A stretch of 42,534 bases of DNA from Gemmatimonadota bacterium (GTDB taxonomy: Bacteria > Gemmatimonadota > Gemmatimonadetes > Gemmatimonadales > GWC2-71-9). The notes under the pieces are model-generated. The model saw nothing but the letters and a program-made list of their open reading frames with translations. It was not told the DNA's origin and searched no databases. The position numbers were made by a program, and so were the translations under genes. Shown here piece by piece: positions 37,600-42,534 of the stretch (the first letter of the stretch is position 1; each line of letters begins with the position of its first letter). The stretch lies in contig JADFNB010000026.1 of NCBI GenBank assembly GCA_022563595.1, forward strand, positions 1-42,534. Direction: 5' to 3'.

Positions 37600-38866
37600 G
37601 ATCTGGGCCGTGATCCGGCGCGAGTTCCTGGAGCGGGTCCGCAGCAAGTGGTTCATCATCGGCACGGTGTTGGGTCCCGTACTGATGTTCGGCATCATCG
37701 CGATACCCATTCTCGTCGGAGAACGAGGCGGGAACCGCACGGTCGCCGTGCTGGACGCCACGACGACGGGGTTCGGTGAACGGTTGACCGGGATGCTGAA
37801 TGGTGTGGGAACGGTGATCGCGCAGCGTGTGATCACCGACGCGCCGAGCCTCGAGGACGCAGCCGCGTCGCTGGCGCGCAGGGTCGAGCTGGAAGCCATC
37901 GACGGCTTCATCATCGTTACCGATGCCGTCGTGGACGACGGCCGCGCGGAGTACCGCGGCAGGAACGTGACCTCACTCACCGACATGCAGACCTTGCAGG
38001 TGATCCTCAGGAACGCGGTCTTCTCCGAGCGGCTGCGGCGCGAAGGCGTCGATCCGTCGCTCGTGGCCCGCGCCCGCATCCCTGTGAACCTCACGACCAA
38101 GAAGATCCGCGACGGGAAGGTGACCGAGGAGTCGGGTGAGGCGTCGTTCTTTCTTGCCTACGCGATGTGGTTTCTGCTCTACATCGCCATCCTGCTCTAC
38201 GGTATTCAGGTGATGGGCTCGGTGGTGGAAGAGAAGACCACGCGCGTGATCGAGGTGCTGACCTCCAGCCTGCGGCCCTTCCAGTTACTCGCCGGAAAGA
38301 TCCTCGGTGTGGGCGCGGTGGGGCTGCTGCAACTCGGTATCTGGGTGGGATTCGGCAAGCTGATGCTCGACCAGCGCGTGCGGGTCGCGTCGCTGCTCGG
38401 CCAGGGGGAAGAAGCCGCCGCCCTTGCCAACCTCTCGCTGCCCGAAGTGTCGTTCATGACGATCGCGGTGTTCCTCGCCTACTTCCTGCTGGGCTACTTC
38501 CTCTACGCCGCCATGTTCGCCGCGGTCGCCGCGATGGTGAACAGCGAGGCCGAGGCGCGCCAGGCGCAGACGCCGGTGGTGATGCTGCTCGTCATTCCGA
38601 CGGTCCTGATGATCGGCATCCTGAACAACCCCGACGGCTCGATGGCCGTAGCCCTTTCACTGATTCCGTTCACCTCCCCCATCGGCATGCCGGTGCGCTG
38701 GGCGGCGACACCGATACCTCTGACGGAGCTGGCGGGCTCGCTGGCGATCCTGGTGGCCACCGTAGTGGCCATCACCTGGATCGCCGGACGGATCTACCGG
38801 GTCGGAATCCTGATGTACGGGAAGAAGCCCGGTATTCGGGAGCTGATCCGCTGGGTCAGGGGGTAG
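37592..38866 (+). CDS. ABC-2 type exporter permease (NatB-like)
   Basis: The membrane subunit paired with the preceding ATPase. One N-terminal helix (FIIGTVLGPVLMFGIIAIPI) is followed by a large extracytoplasmic domain of about 150 residues and five C-terminal helices beginning at FFLAYAMWFLLYIAILLYGI. The conserved VMGSVVEEKTTRVIEVLTSS amphipathic segment, diagnostic for NatB/YhaP-like permeases, is intact. 424 residues from ATG 37592. No further gene follows in the operon; 38867-39002 holds only spacer. Confidence 0.9.
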   Translation: MRKIWAVIRREFLERVRSKWFIIGTVLGPVLMFGIIAIPILVGERGGNRTVAVLDATTTGFGERLTGMLNGVGTVIAQRVITDAPSLEDAAASLARRVELEAIDGFIIVTDAVVDDGRAEYRGRNVTSLTDMQTLQVILRNAVFSERLRREGVDPSLVARARIPVNLTTKKIRDGKVTEESGEASFFLAYAMWFLLYIAILLYGIQVMGSVVEEKTTRVIEVLTSSLRPFQLLAGKILGVGAVGLLQLGIWVGFGKLMLDQRVRVASLLGQGEEAAALANLSLPEVSFMTIAVFLAYFLLGYFLYAAMFAAVAAMVNSEAEARQAQTPVVMLLVIPTVLMIGILNNPDGSMAVALSLIPFTSPIGMPVRWAATPIPLTELAGSLAILVATVVAITWIAGRIYRVGILMYGKKPGIRELIRWVRG

Positions 38867-39002
38867 TCGCATCGGTCGTAGAGGCAGCGATCCACAGACA
38901 TCGAGGTGACGATGGGGTGTGGCCGGGGGCAGGGGCGGCAGACGGGATCGCTATGCGGTGAAACGGTCCTCGGCGAGGCGCGATGGTTGACATGCTGGGG
39001 TC

Positions 39003-39875
39003 ATGGGCGAGCGGTTGTTGGTGCGTGTGCGCCGGGCGATACGCGTGCGGCATTACAGCCGTCGCACCGAGTTTCTTTCGAACCTGGCGACCGAGTTGGG
39101 GGTGAGCGCGTCGACACAGAACCAGGCCCTGTGCGCGTTGCTCTTTCTGTACCGCGAGGTGCTGGGTCAGCGGGTCGGCTGGTTGGACGGTCTGGTTCGG
39201 GCGAAGCGATCGACCCGGCTCCCGGTCGTACTCACCCCTGACGAGGTCAGGGCACTACTCGGCGACATGGATGGTGTAGTGCGGCTGGTAGCGGGTCTCT
39301 TGTACGGATCCGGACTCAGGCTGATGGAGGCGCTGTCGCTCAGGATCAAGGACGTCGATTTCGCACGTAGCGAAATCACGGTGAGGGCGGCCAAGGGAAG
39401 CAGGGACAGGGTAACGATGCTTCCAGCGGTCCTGGTACCACGGCTTCAAGCACATCTGTCGGTAGTCGCACACCAGCATCAAGCGGATCTCGCGGCGGGC
39501 GCGGGTTGGGTGGAATTACCTCGTGCGTATGCGAGGAAAGCGCCGACTGCGGCACGGGAGTGGAAGTGGCAGTGGGTTTTCCCAGCCACCCGGCGGTATG
39601 TGGATGCAAGGACGGGGGAGCACAGGCGTCACCATTTGCATGAGACCGCAGTGCAGCGCGCGGTCAGGCAGGCGGTTCAGACGAGCCGCATCCCGAAGCG
39701 GGCGACGTGCCATACCTTCAGGCACTCCTTCGCCACACACTTGCTCCAGGGCGGCTCCGACATCCGCACGGTTCAGGAACTACTCGGCCACCGCGACGTG
39801 CGCACGACCATGATATACACTCACGTGCTGAACCGGGGCGGTCTTGGTGTCCGCAGTCCGATGGATACGCTGTGA
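39003..39875 (+). CDS. intI: Integron integrase IntI with an N-terminal internal deletion
   Basis: A tyrosine recombinase of the IntI subfamily, which inserts and excises gene cassettes at attI and attC sites. The IntI-only insertion is present: [20 protein letters not shown] then VFPA (residues 172-195). All catalytic residues are there: R106, K131, H237, R240, H263 and Y272. The N-terminus begins normally ([16 protein letters not shown]) but jumps at E23 to [20 protein letters not shown], skipping about 30 residues that usually form the first part of the SAM-like DNA-clamp. The protein has 290 residues against the usual 320 or so. The frame is intact. Activity is doubtful but not excluded. 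Confidence 0.9.
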   Translation: MGERLLVRVRRAIRVRHYSRRTEFLSNLATELGVSASTQNQALCALLFLYREVLGQRVGWLDGLVRAKRSTRLPVVLTPDEVRALLGDMDGVVRLVAGLLYGSGLRLMEALSLRIKDVDFARSEITVRAAKGSRDRVTMLPAVLVPRLQAHLSVVAHQHQADLAAGAGWVELPRAYARKAPTAAREWKWQWVFPATRRYVDARTGEHRRHHLHETAVQRAVRQAVQTSRIPKRATCHTFRHSFATHLLQGGSDIRTVQELLGHRDVRTTMIYTHVLNRGGLGVRSPMDTL

Positions 39876-39914
39876 TCTCTCCTCTTGCCCCCCCAAATTC
39901 TGGGGCGTACTATG

Positions 39915-39959
39915 AGGCAAGACTCTGCTAGATATCCCGATAGCAGTAACGTACTGCCT
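39915..39959. other. Nested inverted repeats between intI and the first cassette (possible attI structure)
   Basis: An outer pair AGGCA (39915-39919) / TGCCT (39955-39959) encloses CTGCTA (39925-39930) / TAGCAG (39941-39946). This overlaps a third repeat, GCAGTA-ACG-TACTGC (39943-39957). Such overlapping repeats in the leader between integrase and array could be integrase-binding repeats of attI or the remains of an old attC. Nothing else is recognisable in 39876-40074, apart from a -10-like TATACT at 40051-40056. Confidence 0.35.
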
Positions 39960-40074
39960 GGATTGAACCGCTTCTACTGCAGCACGTTGCGCCGCTGGAA
40001 TGGATCTGTCTCCTGTCGTTACACAGCGAGTGTTCGCTGCATATTGGGGTTATACTGGTCAGTACATTTACATA

Positions 40075-40083
40075 GTTATGTCG
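40075..40083 (+). other. attI/cassette 1 junction (core site)
   Basis: GTTATGTCG is the left boundary of the first cassette. The identification rests on its exact complementarity to CGACATAAC at 41341-41349, the R'' end of the same cassette's attC, as expected when a circular cassette has been inserted between the G and TT. It departs from the GTTRRRY consensus at the fifth base. Confidence 0.65.
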
Positions 40084-40099
40084 CAAAGAGAGTTCCTAA

Positions 40100-41335
40100 G
40101 TGAAGGCCCAAGATACTGACCGCACCGAACGAATTGGCGTCGGCATCGCAATGACGGCATTCGAGTCGCTTGGATTCGCATTTCGGGAACAGTCGGAGAG
40201 CGACTATGGAATTGACGCGCACGCTGAACTCATCCAATTTGAGCAGCCAACCGGCCAACTTTTGGGCATACAGTTGAAGTCCGGATCTAGCTTTTTGTCT
40301 GAGACCGACGGCGATAGCTACGTCTTTCGCACCGACAAGAAACACGTCGATTACTGGCAAAACCACGCTTTGCCTGTGCTGATCTGCCTTTGTGATGTGG
40401 ACGCGAAGACAATCTACTGGCAAATCGTGAACTCTGAAACCGCAGCATCCACCGGCAAAGGATATAAATTCACAGTTCCCAAGAATCAAACAATTGACGC
40501 TTCAGCAATTGAGGCTTTGAGCAGTCTTCTAACCCCCATTGTAGTGACGGATCGCTATACTATATTCAAGATGGATGACATCAGTTACGGTGCCGCGAAG
40601 CGTTACTCATTTGAAGTCGTCGTGAATGGCCGTGCAACCAAGGCGGAGGTTGCCGCAATAGTTCGTCAGGTCACCATGGAGGGACAAAAACGTAGGTACC
40701 ACCGGAACCATCTGGTTGAGGGCAAATGGGGCGATTCCGATGCGCACGTCGTTTGGACATTCATCTATCCCAGCGCCGAAGACCATAACCGACGCAATCA
40801 CATTTGTCGTAGCATCTGGATTCACGAAGACTTGGGCCCGCAATTTCGGCCAATGGGATTCGACGGTGAAAACGTAGGCGACCACATTATTGTCGATTGG
40901 AGCACGAACTACGATTTTCTCGCACAACATGTTTCCACGAACACACTGTCGAAAGAGGACTATTTCTCTAGTGTCTTACCGCTTATCGAGGAACTGAAGA
41001 CATCGTTAGGGGCAATCGAGAACGGTTTGTTGGCTTTGGCCAACAACGACACTGACGAGGCTAACTTTCTCGCATCCACTGAGGCCGCGCGCACACGAGT
41101 GGATGAAGTATATTTCAAGCTTACAGACCTGCCGTTTGCACCATTTGAGTGTCGCGACATGGACACCAAACTGGAGAGCTTTGTTACGTACTTGCACAAT
41201 GTGTGGTTGTTCTACTCTGAAAACGGTCGTACCCAATGGGACGCTAAGAGCAGACTGGAGCAGTCCCTTCAACAGAGATCATATGCTCGGGAGGCACTGC
41301 AACACTTGGAGTACGAACTGTCAAAGGTCCGTTGA
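40100..41335 (+). CDS. Cassette-borne DUF4365-type nuclease-like protein
   Basis: The N-terminal 150 residues match the DUF4365 pattern: RTERIGVGIAMTAFESLGFA, then D35-Y-G-I-D39 with E43, and Q58-L-K60-S-G. This arrangement (acidic, acidic, QxK) is that of PD-(D/E)XK nucleases. The remaining 260 residues are unassigned, with helical repeats near the C-terminus. DUF4365 proteins are frequent in defence-related loci; function here is unproven. The GTG start at 40100 lies 24 bases inside cassette 1, and the stop is 5 bases before its attC. Base composition is clearly more AT-rich than the chromosome, showing foreign origin. Confidence 0.72.
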   Translation: MKAQDTDRTERIGVGIAMTAFESLGFAFREQSESDYGIDAHAELIQFEQPTGQLLGIQLKSGSSFLSETDGDSYVFRTDKKHVDYWQNHALPVLICLCDVDAKTIYWQIVNSETAASTGKGYKFTVPKNQTIDASAIEALSSLLTPIVVTDRYTIFKMDDISYGAAKRYSFEVVVNGRATKAEVAAIVRQVTMEGQKRRYHRNHLVEGKWGDSDAHVVWTFIYPSAEDHNRRNHICRSIWIHEDLGPQFRPMGFDGENVGDHIIVDWSTNYDFLAQHVSTNTLSKEDYFSSVLPLIEELKTSLGAIENGLLALANNDTDEANFLASTEAARTRVDEVYFKLTDLPFAPFECRDMDTKLESFVTYLHNVWLFYSENGRTQWDAKSRLEQSLQQRSYAREALQHLEYELSKVR

Positions 41336-41340
41336 AATAG

Positions 41341-41434
41341 CGACATAACAAATCGTTGCACCGGATTGGCGGTCCGGGCGCACTCTGAAACCAACGTTCA
41401 CTGACCGCCGCCCGGTGAACTCAAGACGTTAGAC
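41341..41434 (+). repeat. attC recombination site of cassette 1
   Basis: A 59-base-element-like imperfect palindrome of about 94 bases. R'' is CGACATAAC (41341-41349) and R' is GTTAGAC (41428-41434, fitting GTTRRRY). The inner arms pair well: TTGCACCGGATTGGCGGTC on the left with GACCGCCGCCCGGTGAAC on the right. It directly follows the stop of the cassette ORF, as usual. The crossover should fall after the G at 41428. Confidence 0.78.
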
Positions 41435-41537
41435 GGCAGTTCACGGAGGGAGGTCGAGGACTGGCGGGCTGTGTGGATGGCCTTATGATGGAACGCGAAT
41501 GAGATATGAGCGGTGCACTACGGGGCGCTCGCCTGGC

Positions 41538-41551
41538 GGGCGTGCACGCCC
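41538..41551. repeat. 14-base perfect palindrome in cassette 2 leader
   Basis: GGGCGTGCACGCCC is fully self-complementary and lies 55 bases before the HEPN gene start in the otherwise empty 41435-41605 leader. It could be an operator for the cassette's own genes or the core of a degraded attC. No promoter hexamers are convincing nearby. Confidence 0.35.
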
Positions 41552-41605
41552 ACAGCTCAAGGGCAGAGTCCTTAGGCTGCAAAGCTCCAACGCACTACGT
41601 ATGCA

Positions 41606-42022
41606 ATGAACCGCCAGGAACTCCAGAACATCTCCCGAGCTCGACGCCGAGAAGGCGCTGCGCTACTCAAGGCCGGTCACCATGCCGGTGCCTATTACCT
41701 CGTGGGTTATGCTGTTGAGTGCGCTCTCAAAGCGTGCATTGCCAAACAAACCCGGCGCCATGACTTTCCTGACAAGCACTTGGCGAACAAAGTCTACACT
41801 CACAATCTGGAGCAATTGGTCAGGGTGGCAGGACTTGAGCAAGACTTGAAGAACGAGATGGTCAGCAACCCGACCTTTGCCTTGAACTGGACAATCGTGA
41901 AAGATTGGACTGTAGACAGCCGTTATGTGTTGTCGGCCAGCAAGAGTGTCGCCAGGGACCTGTATTCCGCATGCACCTCCCGCAAGTACGGTGTCCTCGC
42001 ATGGATTAGGAACCGATGGTGA
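41606..42022 (+). CDS. Cassette-borne HEPN-domain protein
   Basis: A 138-residue helical protein with the HEPN opening helix GAALLKAGHHAGAYYLVGYA followed by VECALKACIAKQ, then THNLEQLVRVAGL and a C-terminal WIRNRW. HEPN proteins are often RNases in toxin-antitoxin and defence systems. The catalytic RX4-6H is not at its usual C-terminal place; the only candidate is R51-x6-H58 (RHDFPDKH), so RNase activity is uncertain. The ATG at 41606 lacks a good ribosome site. Its stop overlaps the next gene by 7 bases, so both are co-translated within one cassette. Confidence 0.72.
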   Translation: MNRQELQNISRARRREGAALLKAGHHAGAYYLVGYAVECALKACIAKQTRRHDFPDKHLANKVYTHNLEQLVRVAGLEQDLKNEMVSNPTFALNWTIVKDWTVDSRYVLSASKSVARDLYSACTSRKYGVLAWIRNRW

Positions 42023-42405
42023 GATTCAATCTGGACGAGCGGTTGATCAATGACGGCAAGGCGCTTCTAAAGGACCTTGACCAGCACGGTTTCGGTGCCG
42101 ATGCGGCTTTCTGGTTCTTGGCGCCAGATCTGGAGGCATGGAAGCTAATGATCTCCACTCCCCAGACAGCCACTAAAGGCCCGAAGAAGACGTACCAAGA
42201 GATCCAAAAGTCGCTCACTCGGATTAAGGCCGAGGTGCAGAGTCTCCGGTTGGACGATGTTGCTTTGCTGAAACCCAAAACTCCGCTGTTGAAGCTGCTG
42301 AGGGTCGCGTTGCGCACAGGACCGGGGATTAGCGGAATCCGTTTCACGGACAATGTCATCAACGGCCAATTGATACCCGACGCTTACATCTATCGGATTA
42401 CGTGA
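42016..42405 (+). CDS. Partner of the cassette HEPN protein, unknown family
   Basis: 129 residues, mixed alpha/beta. It opens MVRFNLDERLINDGKALLKD and has an aromatic stretch AAFWFLAPDLEAWKLMISTP. A basic helical middle follows (PKKTYQEIQKSLTRIKAEVQ), and the end is INGQLIPDAYIYRIT. No nucleotidyltransferase (MNT) signature or DNA-binding fold is visible, so it is not the usual HEPN antitoxin. Its overlap with the HEPN gene and sharing of one mobile cassette argue for a joint function. Whether it is antitoxin, sensor or effector cannot be told. Confidence 0.65.
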   Translation: MVRFNLDERLINDGKALLKDLDQHGFGADAAFWFLAPDLEAWKLMISTPQTATKGPKKTYQEIQKSLTRIKAEVQSLRLDDVALLKPKTPLLKLLRVALRTGPGISGIRFTDNVINGQLIPDAYIYRIT

Positions 42406-42419
42406 TTGGGGACTTTGCA

Positions 42420-42457
42420 GCCTCTAACAGGCAAGTGGACTTGGCGAGCTGTTAGAT
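42420..42457 (+). repeat. Short attC-like site ending cassette 2
   Basis: TCTAACAG (42423-42430) pairs perfectly with CTGTTAGA (42449-42456), enclosing CAAGT-GG-ACTTG. R'' (CTCTAAC) is nearly complementary to this cassette's own start GTTAGAC at 41428, and R' GTTAGAT fits GTTRRRY. At about 38 bases it is well below the usual 57-140, so it may be internally deleted. An alternative R', GTTAAGC at 42499-42505, would give a site of about 84 bases but pairs poorly. Confidence 0.5.
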
Positions 42458-42534
42458 CTTATGTAGGGCCCTGGGGGGTGAAGTAACGGGCCGTCACTGT
42501 TAAGCTCCTTTTGGGATTCACGAGTAACCAGGAG
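42458..42534. other. Start of a third cassette, truncated by the window
   Basis: If the crossover is at 42451, the sequence from TTAGATCTT onward is the leader of a third cassette running off the window. No ORF is yet visible in these 77 bases. Confidence 0.35.

Noticed and set aside
38987-38992. A consensus TTGACA just before intI as its -35 box
   Set aside because: It is only 10 bases from the integrase ATG, leaving no room for a -10 and a transcription start.
39885-39906. A C-run/G-run hairpin after intI as terminator
   Set aside because: The stem is four to five pairs and has no T-run; there is too little evidence to call it.

Overview
This is high-GC bacterial chromosomal DNA, and I could read genes across nearly all of it. 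The gene set suggests a Gemmatimonadota-like or other deep-branching soil or sediment bacterium. It includes a SufR-led SUF operon with SufU, a fused KorA plus KorB, an AmmeMemoRadiSam enzyme and a DtxR-FeoA/FeoB pair. The phylum is inferred from the style of the genes, not from a marker; there are no rRNA or tRNA genes here to settle it.

Layout. 1-1184: RNase D (minus strand, cut by the window edge). 1185-4710: a small membrane protein, a lipoprotein cyclophilin, a cytidine/guanine-type deaminase and an NAD(P)HX epimerase, separated by decayed gene remnants. 4807-8108: an iron module, with a DtxR-type operator, a membrane-anchored DtxR regulator fused to FeoA-like domains, and FeoB. 8234-9962: a methyltransferase stub, a GNAT acetyltransferase and a secreted beta-propeller. 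10128-13020: korAB (2-oxoacid:ferredoxin oxidoreductase). 13091-18887 (minus strand): a SnoaL-like/thermonuclease fusion lipoprotein, peptidase E with a 53-residue membrane protein, an alpha/beta-hydrolase remnant, an NmrA-like protein, and an amidohydrolase/amino-acid permease pair. 18946-19153: a gene-free stretch with two strong GC hairpins. 19350-26633: AmrS, aldo/keto reductase, dodecin, a small secreted protein, cupin, thiC with a TPP riboswitch, an SDR, a divergent peptide deformylase and a MobA-like nucleotidyltransferase.

26659-32812 is the complete suf operon sufR-B-C-D-S-U. It is preceded by a CAAC-N6-GTTG site (the motif known for cyanobacterial SufR) and followed by an intrinsic terminator; most junctions are ATGA or TGATG overlaps. 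32879-38866 holds a secreted protein, tryptophanase, a small membrane or lipoprotein, an orphan anti-sigma-like protein, and a regulator plus ABC exporter operon.

39003 to the right edge is a chromosomal integron. An IntI-type integrase retains all its catalytic residues but lacks roughly 30 residues of its N-terminal domain. It is transcribed toward the cassettes rather than away from them. Cassette 1 (about 40076-41428) encodes a DUF4365-type nuclease-like protein; its start (GTTATGTCG) is exactly complementary to the R'' end of its own attC. Cassette 2 (about 41429-42451) carries an overlapping pair, a HEPN-domain protein and an unknown partner. The array continues past the window. The cassettes are visibly less GC-rich than the chromosome.

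A second theme is erosion. At least six intergenic gaps contain recognisable pieces of genes, several with both ends kept and the middle lost: Rieske/glutamate synthase, TPP enzyme, trehalose-synthase-like glycosyltransferase, methyltransferase and two alpha/beta hydrolases. The integrase deletion fits the same pattern.
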